Below are positions 32,272 through 41,200 of a stretch of DNA of 64,000 nt, piece after piece (position 1 is the first letter of the stretch; every line of letters starts with the position of its first letter). The DNA comes from Paucibacter sp. PLA-PC-4 (GTDB lineage Bacteria > Pseudomonadota > Gammaproteobacteria > Burkholderiales > Burkholderiaceae_C): the NCBI RefSeq assembly GCF_026241155.1, contig NZ_JAPFGP010000005.1, positions 62,001-126,000 of the forward strand. Reading direction: 5' to 3'. A program made the position numbers and the translations under genes. The notes beneath the pieces were generated by a model. That model saw only the letters and a program-made list of their open reading frames with translations, made no database searches and had not been told where the DNA came from.

Positions 32272-33933
32272 CTACCGAGGCGAACCGACCGCGCCCCCAG
32301 CCAACATCCCCTGATGATGGCTCAGAAACACCTGGCCAACGAACCAGTCCTGCCAGCCGCTGCGGCGCAGCCGGTCAAGCACCGGGCCCTTGACCTCGCT
32401 GAGATCGAGGCGGATGCCCTGGCGGCACAGGGCCTCATGAAGCTCGCGCAGGGCTTCGAGTCCGCTGAAGTCGATACCGTTGACCGGTGACATCTGCAGC
32501 ACCACGCGGCCGGTTGGCTCGCTCTGCTGGGCCAAATAGCTCTGCACTACCTCGGTCAGGCTGCGCGCGTTGGTGAACAGCAGGCTCTCGTCGATGCGCA
32601 GGCCCAGTACGCCGGGCAGGCATTCGACCGCATGACGGTCGACATTGCGGTAGTGCTCGGTGCCGGGCACCCGGCCGATCAGGGCCACGTGCGGGCGCGC
32701 AGTGCGCTGCAGCAGCAGTGCGATCGAGCCCAGCACGCCGATGCCCAGCGCCGCCGCGACACTCCACAGCAGTACCAGCGCGCTGACCGCGAGCATCAAA
32801 AACGCCTCGGGCCAGGCATAGCGCCAGGCCTCGCGGTAGGGCGAGAGCTTGAGCCCGGACAGTACCGCAACGATGATGGTTGCGGCCAACACCGCCTTGG
32901 GTAGCTGGGCCAGCGGCTCGGCCAGCAGTAGCATCGCCAGCCCCATCACGCTGGCGATGAAGACCCCGGTCATCCGGCTGCGGCTCCCGGCGTCATACAT
33001 CAGTACGCTGCGCGAGAAACTGGCGGCCACCGGCATGCCACCGCTGAGTGCGGCCGCGAAGTTGGCGCCGGCCAAGCCGCGCAGTTCGCGCCGCGCATCA
33101 ATGCGCTGGCCGGCGCGCCGGCCCAGCGACTCGGCGACCACCAGGCTGGACACATAGCCGACCAGGGCCACCAGCAAGGCGCCCGGCAGCATGGCTATCC
33201 AGAGCGCGCCGTCCAGGCGCGGCAGGCTGAAGTGCAGCCGCAGCGGCGGCAGCTGGCCGACCAGCGGCACGCCGCGCGACAGCGCGTCCGCGCCGTGGGC
33301 CAGGGCCATCGCGGCCAGCAAAATCACGAGCGGCGCGAGTCGGCCCGGCAGGCCCTTGAGCCAGCGCCGCGCCGCCAGCAGCAGGGCCAGCGCGACCAGG
33401 CCGTAGAGCGCGCTGAGGCCGTGCCACGCGAAGTCGCTGCGCCAGGCGCTTTGCAGCAGTGCCGGCAGCTCGAAGCCCTTGGCCGGGCTGCCCAGCAGCA
33501 CCGGCAACTGGCTGGCCGCAATCGACAAGGTGGCGCCGGTTTCGAAGCCGTGCAGCACCGGCACGCTCAAAAGCGCGGCCAGCGCATCCAGGCGCAGCGC
33601 GGCCGCCAGCGCGAGTATCAGCCCGACCTCGGCAGCCAGCACGAGGGCCGCCTCACTGGGGCTGACGCCGGCCGGCGCTTGGCCCAGTGTCTGGGCAATC
33701 ATCAGCGCCAGCACCGCCACCGGGCCGACGCCCAGATGGGCGCTGGAGCCCAAGGCGGCATAGAGCAGCAGTGGCAGCAGACTGGCATACAGCCCGACCT
33801 GGGGCGGCAGGCCGGCCAGCATCGCGTAGGCGATGCTTTGCGGGATCAGCAACACGCTGACGACAAAGGCCGCCAGCAGATCGTCACGCAGAAGTTCCCT
33901 GCGGTAGTCCCGCCAGCGCTGCCACAGACGCAT
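32272..33933 (-). CDS. SulP-family anion transporter with STAS domain
   Basis: A 553-residue protein. The membrane domain begins RDDLLAAFVVSVLLIPQSIAY and AMLAGLPPQVGLYASL, the SulP signature, and spans about ten to twelve helices. The C-terminal STAS domain (~430-553) contains VVLQMSPVNGIDFSGLEALR. It moves sulfate, bicarbonate or a related anion across the inner membrane. The ATG at 33933 overlaps by one base the stop of the upstream Bug-type gene, so both lie in one operon; an N-terminal extension reading through that gene is rejected. Confidence 0.93.
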   Translation of the reverse strand: MRLWQRWRDYRRELLRDDLLAAFVVSVLLIPQSIAYAMLAGLPPQVGLYASLLPLLLYAALGSSAHLGVGPVAVLALMIAQTLGQAPAGVSPSEAALVLAAEVGLILALAAALRLDALAALLSVPVLHGFETGATLSIAASQLPVLLGSPAKGFELPALLQSAWRSDFAWHGLSALYGLVALALLLAARRWLKGLPGRLAPLVILLAAMALAHGADALSRGVPLVGQLPPLRLHFSLPRLDGALWIAMLPGALLVALVGYVSSLVVAESLGRRAGQRIDARRELRGLAGANFAAALSGGMPVAASFSRSVLMYDAGSRSRMTGVFIASVMGLAMLLLAEPLAQLPKAVLAATIIVAVLSGLKLSPYREAWRYAWPEAFLMLAVSALVLLWSVAAALGIGVLGSIALLLQRTARPHVALIGRVPGTEHYRNVDRHAVECLPGVLGLRIDESLLFTNARSLTEVVQSYLAQQSEPTGRVVLQMSPVNGIDFSGLEALRELHEALCRQGIRLDLSEVKGPVLDRLRRSGWQDWFVGQVFLSHHQGMLAGGAVGSPR

Positions 33934-34940
33934 CAGTCGACCTTCGCGCCCGAGGCCTTGACCACCTGCGCCCACTTCTTCGTCTCGCTCTGGATCAGCG
34001 CGGCGAACTCGCTGCTGGGCATGCCGCTGGCGATCGCGCCCTGGCTGGCCAGGCGCTCCTTGATGGCTGGGCTGGCCAGGGCCTTGGCGGTCTCGCGCTG
34101 AAGCAACTGCACCTGGGCGGCGGGCATGCTGCTGGGCGCCAGCAGGCCGAACCAGGAGCTCGCCTCATAGCCCTTGAGCGCTGAGCCGCCAGCCTCCTCG
34201 ATGGTGGGCAACTCGGGCAGGGCCTCGCTGCGCTTGGCACTGGTAACGGCAATCGCCTTGAGCTTGCCGGCCTTGATCTGCGGCAGGGACGAGGGCAGGT
34301 TATCGAACATCAAGTCGGTGTTGCCACCCATCAGGTCCATCAGCGCCGGGCCCGAGCCGCGGTAGGGAAAGTGCAGCATGAAGCTGCCGGTCATGCTCTT
34401 GAACAGCTCGCCGGCCAGATGGATGGAGGTGCCGTTGCCACTGGAGGCCATGTTCAGCTTGCCCGGATTGGCCTTGGCGACCCGGATCAGGTCCTGCACC
34501 GTATTGATGCCCAGGGCCTGGGCCTTAGCCGGGTTGACAACCAGCACATTGGGCACGGCCGCAACCAAGGTGATGGGCGCGAAGTCCCTCACCGGGTCAT
34601 AGGGCAGCTTGGGATAGAGCGACTGATTGATGCCATGGGTGCCCACCGTACCCATCAAGATGGTGTGGCCGTCGGTGGCGCGGGCCACTTCTGCTGCGCC
34701 GGTATTGCCGCCAGCGCCGGGCTTGTTCTCGATCAAGACGGGCTGACCCAACGCCTTCTGGAGCTCGGGTGCCAGCGCGCGGGCCAGGATATCGGTGGTA
34801 CCGCCGGCCGCGAAGGGCACGACGATGCGTAGCGGCTTGCTGGGCCATGCGCTTTGGCTTGGGGTCTGTGCCTGGGACAGGGCGGGCAGCAGCAGGGCGA
34901 CGGCCGCGAGCAGCGTGCGACGGGTCAGGTCTTGCGACAT
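33933..34940 (-). CDS. Bug/TctC-family periplasmic binding protein
   Basis: A 335-residue protein with a signal peptide (~1-26) and the Bug fold: [20 protein letters not shown], the conserved GxxGTHG loop ([12 protein letters not shown]) and the VDPAF-type segment [17 protein letters not shown]. Bug proteins bind carboxylates or aromatic acids and are highly expanded in Burkholderiales. Here the next gene is a SulP transporter in the same operon, not a tripartite TctAB pair. AAAGGAGA seven bases upstream fixes the start. Confidence 0.93.
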   Translation of the reverse strand: MSQDLTRRTLLAAVALLLPALSQAQTPSQSAWPSKPLRIVVPFAAGGTTDILARALAPELQKALGQPVLIENKPGAGGNTGAAEVARATDGHTILMGTVGTHGINQSLYPKLPYDPVRDFAPITLVAAVPNVLVVNPAKAQALGINTVQDLIRVAKANPGKLNMASSGNGTSIHLAGELFKSMTGSFMLHFPYRGSGPALMDLMGGNTDLMFDNLPSSLPQIKAGKLKAIAVTSAKRSEALPELPTIEEAGGSALKGYEASSWFGLLAPSSMPAAQVQLLQRETAKALASPAIKERLASQGAIASGMPSSEFAALIQSETKKWAQVVKASGAKVD

Positions 34941-35006
34941 GGTGTGTCTCCTTTGTTGTTTGAGGTCGGGGCCAAGTATGCGACAAGCCCGACAGGCCGC
35001 GAACGA

Positions 35007-37001
35007 TCAGCGCCCGTGCGGGCCGATGGTGTGGCGCAGGCTGACCCGTTGGGCCGAGCAGGCGGCATCGAAGTCGGCCTCGATCTGCTGCAACGCGTGC
35101 ACATCGGCGGCGTCGACGCCGGCGATGCCGACCGCGCGGTTGCGGCCCTGAGCCTTGGCGGTGTAGAGCGCCATATCGGCCCAGTTGACCGCCTGCTCCC
35201 AGTCCAGCGCCAGATGGCCGGGCGGCAGCGGGAAGCGCGCATGCCCGATCGAGACCGTGACGCGCAGCGGCCCGGCCTCGGTGGCGACCGGCTCGGTGCC
35301 GACGCTGAACAGGATGCGCTCGGCCAGCAGCTGCAGCTGGTCCTGGGCAACCTCGGGCGCATAGACCAGAAACTCCTCACCTCCCCAGCGCACCACCAGG
35401 TCTTCGTGGCGCACAGCCTGCGTAATGCGCCGCGCGACCTCGCAGATCACGATGTCGCCGGCCGCATGGCCATGGCGATCATTGACATGCTTGAAGTGAT
35501 CGATATCGACCATCAGCAGCGCTCCCTGAAATTTGTGTTGGGCGCGCTGCGACATCACGGCCTGGAAATGGCGCCGGTTGGCCAGATCCGTCAGCGGGTC
35601 TCGCTCGCTTTGTGCCCGCAGCAGCAACTGGTTGGCCTTGAGCCGCTTATTGGCGGCCTGCACACGCTTGAGCATCACGCCGGCCAGCAGCAGCGACAGG
35701 GCCAGCAGCGTGCCGACCGCGATGCCGACCCGCTGGGCCAGGTCGCGGTTGGCGAGCTGCTGGTCCTTCAGGGTCTTGTCGCGCGTCAGCAGATCGAGGT
35801 CGCGCTGTGCGCGGTCGCTGTCGTACTTGAGCCGGAGCTCCTGCAGCTGGGCCTCCCGGTTGCGAGCCTGGATCATCGCGCTGAGCGCACGCTCGGTGTG
35901 GAAGACCGCGATGGCCTCGCGCGGCTGGCCGGCCGCGGCCCAGGCCTCGCCGATCTCGCGCAGCTGGTTGGCGCGGCGCGCCGGCTCGGTCTGGCCGTCG
36001 GTCAGGGCCTGGGCGCGCGCCAGCTCTCGCCGTGCAGCGTCGAACTTGCGCAGCAGAATCATCGACACCGCCATGTTGTGGCGCAAGGTGCGCTCAATGC
36101 GCAGGTCCTTGTGGCGCAGCAGCACCGGCAGTGCCTGGCGAGCCAACGCCAACGCCAACGCCGGCCGGCCGTTGTGCATGTGCAGATCGGTCAGATTGGT
36201 CTGGACCTGGGCCACCAGTCGGGGAGACTCAGCCTGCTGTGCGAAGGCCAGTGCCTCCTCATAGGCGCGCAGCTGGCCGGGCTTGTCCCCGCGCCGCACC
36301 GCGATGCGGGCCTCGGTGATCTTGGTGCGCGCCATCGCAAGCGCATCGTCGCCGGCGCGCTCCAGCGCCGCCGCCAGCCAGCGGCGGGCCTCGTCGCCCT
36401 GATCCAGCTCCTGACTCAGCAGCGCCAGCGCACCCATGCTGATGGCGCTCAGATAGCTGTCGCCGCCGGCCTCGGCCAGTGCCAGCGCGTAGCGCAGGGT
36501 GCCGGCGGCCTGGGCCAGCGCGCCCTGTGCCGCCTGGTCGCGCTCGATGATACGCAGCGCGGCCCAGACGCTGCGGAAGTCGCAGCCACGCGCGATGCTG
36601 GCGGCTTCGGCGCCGCGCTCGCAGCGCCGCTCGAGACCTCGAAGAGCCTGCTGCGCGGTCTCGGTGGCCAGACTGTTCAGGCCATCGCGGGCGGCCAGCT
36701 GGGCGCTCAGCACGGCGGCCCGGTCGCGCGTCTTCTCCGCCGCGGCCAGGCGCTCGACGAGCTTGCGGGCAGCGCCGGTGTCGCCGCCCTGGACGAGGAT
36801 CTGGCCCTCGGCCATCGCCAGCTGAGCCTGGGCGAGCGGTTGATTCGGCGCCAATTCGCGCAACGAGCGCAGCGCAGCCTGGGGACGGTCATAGGCCATC
36901 AGCACCAGGCGGGCCAGCTGGGCGTCCAGCGTACGGTCGATCTCTGCCAGCGCTGGTGCCATGGCCAGACTCAGCAAGAAGGACAGCGCGAGCCGCCTCA
37001 T
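35007..37001 (-). CDS. TPR-GGDEF diguanylate cyclase (second of tandem pair)
   Basis: A 664-residue protein: signal peptide (MRRLALSFLLSLAMAPALA), periplasmic TPR/helical repeat region (~25-440), one transmembrane helix (VGIAVGTLLALSLLLAGVML, ~450), then a cytoplasmic GGDEF domain with the intact active site GGEEF at 540-544 and an RxxD inhibitory site (RHED) nine residues upstream of it. It should make c-di-GMP in response to a periplasmic signal. The ATG overlaps the preceding stop by one base (TGATG), so translation is coupled to the paralogue at 37001-39067. Confidence 0.92.
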   Translation of the reverse strand: MRRLALSFLLSLAMAPALAEIDRTLDAQLARLVLMAYDRPQAALRSLRELAPNQPLAQAQLAMAEGQILVQGGDTGAARKLVERLAAAEKTRDRAAVLSAQLAARDGLNSLATETAQQALRGLERRCERGAEAASIARGCDFRSVWAALRIIERDQAAQGALAQAAGTLRYALALAEAGGDSYLSAISMGALALLSQELDQGDEARRWLAAALERAGDDALAMARTKITEARIAVRRGDKPGQLRAYEEALAFAQQAESPRLVAQVQTNLTDLHMHNGRPALALALARQALPVLLRHKDLRIERTLRHNMAVSMILLRKFDAARRELARAQALTDGQTEPARRANQLREIGEAWAAAGQPREAIAVFHTERALSAMIQARNREAQLQELRLKYDSDRAQRDLDLLTRDKTLKDQQLANRDLAQRVGIAVGTLLALSLLLAGVMLKRVQAANKRLKANQLLLRAQSERDPLTDLANRRHFQAVMSQRAQHKFQGALLMVDIDHFKHVNDRHGHAAGDIVICEVARRITQAVRHEDLVVRWGGEEFLVYAPEVAQDQLQLLAERILFSVGTEPVATEAGPLRVTVSIGHARFPLPPGHLALDWEQAVNWADMALYTAKAQGRNRAVGIAGVDAADVHALQQIEADFDAACSAQRVSLRHTIGPHGR

Positions 37002-39067
37002 CACGCACCCTGGCCCAACGGGCCCTGCAGCGCAACAAGGCCTACCCTGCCCTCCTGCCAAGCGGCTTCCATTCGGGTGGCCAGCCGGCCCAGCTCGGCC
37101 TCGTCCTGCGCGTCGATATGCAGCACGCCGTAGGCCTTGTTGCGGCCATGGGCCTTGGCCAAGTACATCACAGTGTCGACCAGATCAATGGCGCGCTCCC
37201 AGCTCAGCCCCAGGCCGTGCGGCGCGACCGGGAAGCTGGCGAAGCCAATCGAAGCGCTGATGCCTATGTGCCGGTCGCCATGGGCCACCGGCGGCGCGCC
37301 AATCAGGTCCAGCAGGCGCTGGGCCAGCACCTGGGCGTCGACCACGTCACGCGGCGGCACGACGATCAGGAACTCCTCGCCGCCCCAGCGCACCACCAAA
37401 TCGTCCTCGCGCAGCGCGGCGCGCAGGCGCTGCGCAACCTCGATCAGCACGCTGTCGCCGGCGGCATGGCCCCATTGGTCATTGATGCGCTTGAAGTGAT
37501 CGATGTCGATCAGATAGACGGTGCCGGCCAGCTTGCCACTGTCGGCCAGGCGCTGAATGGCGGACTGGAAATGGCGTCGATTGGCCAACCCGGTCAGCGG
37601 GTCTCGCTCGCTCTGGATCTTCAGGTGCTCGTTGCTGCTGGCCAGCGCCAGGTTGGTGCGGCGGATGCGCTGGTAGGCCAGACCGAGCAGGGTGGCCGAC
37701 AGCACCACGCAGCCGGCCAGTGCGGCCCACAGCTTGAGCTCTAGGTCGCGGGCACGGATTTGTTCGGCCTTCAAGCTGTTGTCGCGGTTGAGCAGCTCGA
37801 TGTCACGGGCGCGGCGCTCGGCGTCGAAGCGCTCCTGCTCTTCCAGCACGGTCTTGCGTGTGTCGTCGCGCAGCACCTGGTCGATGATGCGGCGGTATTG
37901 ATGGTGGGCCTCAATCGCGCCGGCCCAATCGGCCGCCTGCTCCAGATACTGGCCCAGCTCCTTCCATCCGTCGGCGGCATAGGCAAGCGCGCCCTGCTGC
38001 TCGTCCAGCGTGATGGCCTGGCGCACATGGATCTGCCCCTCGGCGACCCGCTTCAAGCCGATCTTGGCGATGCCCAGATTGTGCAGCGCGACGATCTCGG
38101 CATTCAGGTTTTGCGCCCGCCGCGCCAGCGGCAGCGCCTGTTCGGCCAGCTCAAGCGCGCGCGCGTAGTCGCCCAGGCGCAGGTAGTGGTCGGCATAGTT
38201 GGCAAGGCCCAGCGCCTGCAAGCCTTCGGCCTTGGCCTCGCGGGCATAGTTCAGCGCCTCCGTCCAGGCCTGGCGGGTCACACTTCCATCGCGATCCTCA
38301 GCATGCAGGATTCCCTTGACCGTCATCACACTGCTCATCAGCACCGGGTCAGGGTCGAGCTGAGCAGCGCGCAAGGCCTCGGCATGGGTCTGCTTGGCGC
38401 GCTCGACCTGCTGGGCGCGGTGATACGTGCGGGCCAGCTCGTTCAGGCCGGCCGCACGGCGCCAATGGGCACCCAGGCCCTCGGCCTGACGCACCGCTGC
38501 CAGCGCAGCGGCCAGCGCCTCTTCCATCTGGCCGCGATCGCTCTGCACTGTAGCCAAGGTTGCATAGGCGCGCAGCAATACGCGAGGTGAGCGTGGCACC
38601 TGGACTTGCTGTTCCAGCGGGGCAAGTGCCTTCAGTGCCTCTCGCAAATCCCCCTTGTTCTGGTGAAACTGGGCCAGCATCACGGCCGCCGCAAGCTCGG
38701 CCGACGCTCGCTCGGTCTCGACCGGCCAATGGCGCAGCTGGCTCAGCAGTTCATCGACGCGGGCACGGTCGCGCATCTGGCCGGCTGTCAGCCCGCGCAG
38801 GCTGAGCACCTCCAGGCGCTCGGCGCTGCCAGGCGCGGTTCGGGCCTGAAGGGTTTGCAAGATCTGATCCTGCTGCTGAGGCCGGCCCCGGCTCAGACGC
38901 TCGCTCTGCTCGATCTCTTGCCACAGTGCGTCGTCGCGCTGTCCGGTCTGTGCGCTGCGGCCATCCTGCCCGCCCGGCTGGCAGCCAAGCAGCGGCACGG
39001 CCAGCGCCAGGCACAGGGCCAGGACGCGGCCGCGCGGCATCCAGGACGCGGGGCAAACGATGCTCAT
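37001..39067 (-). CDS. TPR-GGDEF diguanylate cyclase (first of tandem pair)
   Basis: A 688-residue paralogue of the following gene. The N-terminus carries a signal with a lipobox-like LLGC (residue ~29), so it may be lipid-anchored as well as membrane-spanning. A TPR-rich periplasmic region (~60-420), one transmembrane helix (LWAALAGCVVLSATLLGLAY) and a GGDEF domain with intact GGEEF (562-566) and RxxD (REDD) follow. Two cytoplasmic cyclases with related sensors from one transcript suggest hetero-oligomers or two inputs to c-di-GMP. An alternative start is the ATG at 39040. Confidence 0.92.
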   Translation of the reverse strand: MSIVCPASWMPRGRVLALCLALAVPLLGCQPGGQDGRSAQTGQRDDALWQEIEQSERLSRGRPQQQDQILQTLQARTAPGSAERLEVLSLRGLTAGQMRDRARVDELLSQLRHWPVETERASAELAAAVMLAQFHQNKGDLREALKALAPLEQQVQVPRSPRVLLRAYATLATVQSDRGQMEEALAAALAAVRQAEGLGAHWRRAAGLNELARTYHRAQQVERAKQTHAEALRAAQLDPDPVLMSSVMTVKGILHAEDRDGSVTRQAWTEALNYAREAKAEGLQALGLANYADHYLRLGDYARALELAEQALPLARRAQNLNAEIVALHNLGIAKIGLKRVAEGQIHVRQAITLDEQQGALAYAADGWKELGQYLEQAADWAGAIEAHHQYRRIIDQVLRDDTRKTVLEEQERFDAERRARDIELLNRDNSLKAEQIRARDLELKLWAALAGCVVLSATLLGLAYQRIRRTNLALASSNEHLKIQSERDPLTGLANRRHFQSAIQRLADSGKLAGTVYLIDIDHFKRINDQWGHAAGDSVLIEVAQRLRAALREDDLVVRWGGEEFLIVVPPRDVVDAQVLAQRLLDLIGAPPVAHGDRHIGISASIGFASFPVAPHGLGLSWERAIDLVDTVMYLAKAHGRNKAYGVLHIDAQDEAELGRLATRMEAAWQEGRVGLVALQGPLGQGA

Positions 39068-39316
39068 TACCAGGCCTATCGGCGCATTCGCGGGCAGCTT
39101 GAGGACGAGCAGGACTCAGGCGGCCGCGTGGCGGCTTGCCTGAGGATGCAACCCGGCACGGCGGGTGCCACAAGGCCAGGCCTGAATCTGGTGCGGGCTC
39201 ATCATGGTGGCGCGAAGGCTCTCTCTTGCTGCTTGTGGCGCCAGTGTAGGGACGCGGCCGGCCCGCCAGACCTGGGGCCGGCCCTAGGCCCGGGCGGAGT
39301 TGCGCAGTTTGCACGC

Positions 39317-40213
39317 TTAGCCCAGATGGGAGCAGACCGCTGCCAGCGTCGCTGCGTCAGCCAGCAGACGGCGGTGACCCAGGCCGCTGCTGACTTGCAG
39401 CCGGGCCTGGGGCAAGGCCACCGCCAGCGCATGGGCTGCGGCCAGCGGTGCGGCGCGGTCCTCGCTGTCGTGCAGCAGCAAGGTCGGCTGCTTGAGCCGC
39501 GCACCCAGCCAGGCCGGCTCGAAGATCTCCAGCCCCTGACCGCCCGACAGCGCCTCCAGCCGTTGGCGCATTCGTGCCTGAACGGCTCGGCCCAGGCCAA
39601 AGCTACCACCAAACCAGCCCAGCACCTGGCTTGGAGGCGCCGACGCCGCCAGCAGCACCAGGCGCTCGGACGCCAGCCCGCCAGCCAAGGCCTGGCTGGC
39701 CGCCAAGGCGCCCAGCGAATGGGCGACCACGCCGCGCAGCGGGCCGAAGTGCTGGCCGGCCGCCCGCAGCGCGCGCACAAACTCCGGCAAATGGCTTTGC
39801 CGGCCGCTGCTGCGGCCATGGGCCGGCAGGTCCAGCAGTAGCGGGTCCAAGCCGGCGCGCCACAGCGCCTCGCCCAGTGGCCGCATTTGCTGGGCATCGC
39901 CTGCCCAGCCATGGACCAGCAGCACGCGCGGCCGCACGATGCCCGGTGCCGCAGCGTCCCGGCGCTGCCAGGCGACCAGGCGCCGGCCCTCGAATAGCCA
40001 GTGCAACGGCTGCCATTCGGGCGGCACGGGCCGCCGTCGTGCCGCCTGCTTGGTGGGCAACGGCGTGACGAAAATCTGGTAGGCCAGGTCGGCCGCCAGG
40101 CGCGGGCTGAGCCGCTGCAGCAGGTCCAGCGCGCCACGCAGCAGGCGCTGGCCGCCACCGGCGGCATAAAACAGTGCGGCCGGATTGGGAGGCAGGGTCT
40201 TGTCGCTCATCAT
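39317..40213 (-). CDS. Alpha/beta-hydrolase
   Basis: A 298-residue alpha/beta-hydrolase. Oxyanion region VLLVHGWAGDAQ (~98-107); nucleophile elbow in VAHSLGALAAS (Ser166; A-H-S-L-G); the acid probably lies in LLLHDSEDRAAPL and the His in GLGHRRLLAD. No signal peptide. It follows a 39-residue membrane peptide gene by two bases and lies behind the 16-bp operator of the TetR regulator, so expression is probably derepressed by a small-molecule effector of that regulator. The substrate is unknown; esterase or C-C hydrolase activity are possible. Confidence 0.92.
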   Translation of the reverse strand: MMSDKTLPPNPAALFYAAGGGQRLLRGALDLLQRLSPRLAADLAYQIFVTPLPTKQAARRRPVPPEWQPLHWLFEGRRLVAWQRRDAAAPGIVRPRVLLVHGWAGDAQQMRPLGEALWRAGLDPLLLDLPAHGRSSGRQSHLPEFVRALRAAGQHFGPLRGVVAHSLGALAASQALAGGLASERLVLLAASAPPSQVLGWFGGSFGLGRAVQARMRQRLEALSGGQGLEIFEPAWLGARLKQPTLLLHDSEDRAAPLAAAHALAVALPQARLQVSSGLGHRRLLADAATLAAVCSHLG

Positions 40214-40215
40214 GC

Positions 40216-40335
40216 TCACTCCGGAAAAATGAAGTCGCGGTTGTCGTTCGGCACGGCGCGCCAGAGCCGGCGCAGGCCCAACCAGGCGCGCCATGCCAGC
40301 AGCGCCACCGGAATCAGCAAAAACAGCTCAATCAT
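40216..40335 (-). CDS. 39-residue membrane peptide
   Basis: An open frame too short for a usual gene caller: one transmembrane helix (MIELFLLIPVALLAWRAWLG) followed by a basic, aromatic tail (LRRLWRAVPNDNRDFIFPE). AGGGAG precedes the ATG, and the stop is two bases before the alpha/beta-hydrolase start, whose Shine-Dalgarno overlaps its end. It lies 35 bp from the TetR operator. It is probably a real small protein of the same operon; function unknown. Confidence 0.6.
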   Translation of the reverse strand: MIELFLLIPVALLAWRAWLGLRRLWRAVPNDNRDFIFPE

Positions 40336-40369
40336 CAAAGCTCCCTAGCGGATGGATGCGTCGATGTTG

Positions 40370-40385
40370 TCGCACGATCGTGCGA
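40370..40385. promoter_or_regulatory. TetR operator, perfect 16-bp palindrome
   Basis: TCGCACGATCGTGCGA reads identically on both strands. It lies about 35 bp upstream of the small membrane peptide/hydrolase operon, and 14 of its 16 bases match a second site upstream of the adjacent TetR gene (41045-41060). The pairing of the two sites with one TetR gene makes this a strong operator candidate. Confidence 0.8.
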
Positions 40386-40430
40386 AATTGACGCATGTGG
40401 AGAAGCAGGACCTTGGTGTGCACGGCGGAC

Positions 40431-41033
40431 TCAGGGCTTGTAGTGGTGAATCAGACGTTGATAGCTGGCCCAGCCGCGTTGGGCCGTCAACGGCTCGCGC
40501 AAGAAGCGGGCCTCGCGCATCAGCGCGGCGAACAGGCCGTCAAGCTCGAACACCAGCTGCTCGGCGTCCAGGTCGCCACGCAGATGGCCCATCTCGACGG
40601 CCTGCAGCACGCTGCGCTTGAGCGCGCCGCGCCAGCGCCGCACACCGGCCAGCAGCAGCTCGCGCAGCGGGCCGTCGCGGTCGTCGAACTCGAAGCTGCC
40701 GGCCACGTAAAGACAGCTGCCGCGCGGACCCGGCAGCACGGCGCGCTGCAGCCAGGCCGCCATGATGGCGTCCAGCCGCGGCAGGCCGCGGGGCTCGCGC
40801 AGGGCCGGCATGAGGATGTCCTGCTGGAAGCGCCGGTCGAACTCCTCCAGCACTGCACGCTGCAGGCCCTCGCGCGAGCCGATGCGGGAGAACACCCCGC
40901 TCTTGGACAGATTCAGGCGCTTGGCGACCTCGCCGATGCTGAGGCTCTCCAGGCCGTCCAGCGCGGCCATCTCCAGTGCGACATCGACGATGGCACTCTG
41001 GGTCAGCTCGCTGCGCTCGGTCTTGGCTTCCAT
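40431..41033 (-). CDS. TetR-family transcriptional repressor
   Basis: A 200-residue protein. The N-terminal helix-turn-helix (IVDVALEMAALDGLESLSIG, then EVAKRLNLSKSGVFSRIG) and an all-helical ligand domain are typical. The ATG at 41033 begins just ahead of the HTH; a longer frame is rejected. A 16-bp operator-like palindrome lies 12 bp upstream of this start (autoregulation), and a matching one precedes the hydrolase operon downstream. The ligand is not predictable. Confidence 0.93.
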   Translation of the reverse strand: MEAKTERSELTQSAIVDVALEMAALDGLESLSIGEVAKRLNLSKSGVFSRIGSREGLQRAVLEEFDRRFQQDILMPALREPRGLPRLDAIMAAWLQRAVLPGPRGSCLYVAGSFEFDDRDGPLRELLLAGVRRWRGALKRSVLQAVEMGHLRGDLDAEQLVFELDGLFAALMREARFLREPLTAQRGWASYQRLIHHYKP

Positions 41034-41044
41034 GAGCGGAAATT

Positions 41045-41060
41045 TAGCACGACCGTGCGA
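41045..41060. promoter_or_regulatory. TetR autoregulatory operator
   Basis: TAGCACGACCGTGCGA matches the perfect palindrome at 40370-40385 at 14 of 16 positions. It lies 12 bp upstream of the TetR start codon, where repressor binding would block transcription of its own gene. Confidence 0.75.
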
Positions 41061-41097
41061 ACATTTATCAAGACGACGACACACCCGTCGGCCGGTA

Positions 41098-41114
41098 CTG
41101 ACAATCTTTGTCAG
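41098..41114. promoter_or_regulatory. Inverted repeat CTGACAA-TCT-TTGTCAG upstream of uvrA
   Basis: A perfect 7-bp dyad around a 3-bp spacer in the divergent tetR/uvrA promoter region. It does not match a LexA box or the TetR palindromes. The symmetry is clear; the binding protein is unknown. Confidence 0.35.
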
Positions 41115-41200
41115 CAGGCCGGCTCGATCAGACCGCGCGAATCCGGGTCCACGGCCTATGATGGCGGGTTCTCCGTCAGCCACCTCGTCCCCCAGCTTCC

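Noticed and set aside
34854-37133. A 759-codon plus-strand open frame and a 610-codon plus-strand frame at 48683-50515
   Set aside because: Both run antisense to clear genes (GGDEF protein; TonB receptor), are Gln/Arg/Ala-rich without domains, and reflect the high GC content.
39068-39316. Possible small gene or terminator between the GGDEF operon and the hydrolase gene
   Set aside because: Only the promoter region of the GGDEF operon can be supposed; no clear hairpin with T run, repeat or coding frame with Shine-Dalgarno.
41034-41200. SOS (LexA) box upstream of uvrA
   Set aside because: No CTGT-N8-ACAG match could be seen; only the unrelated CTGACAA dyad is present.
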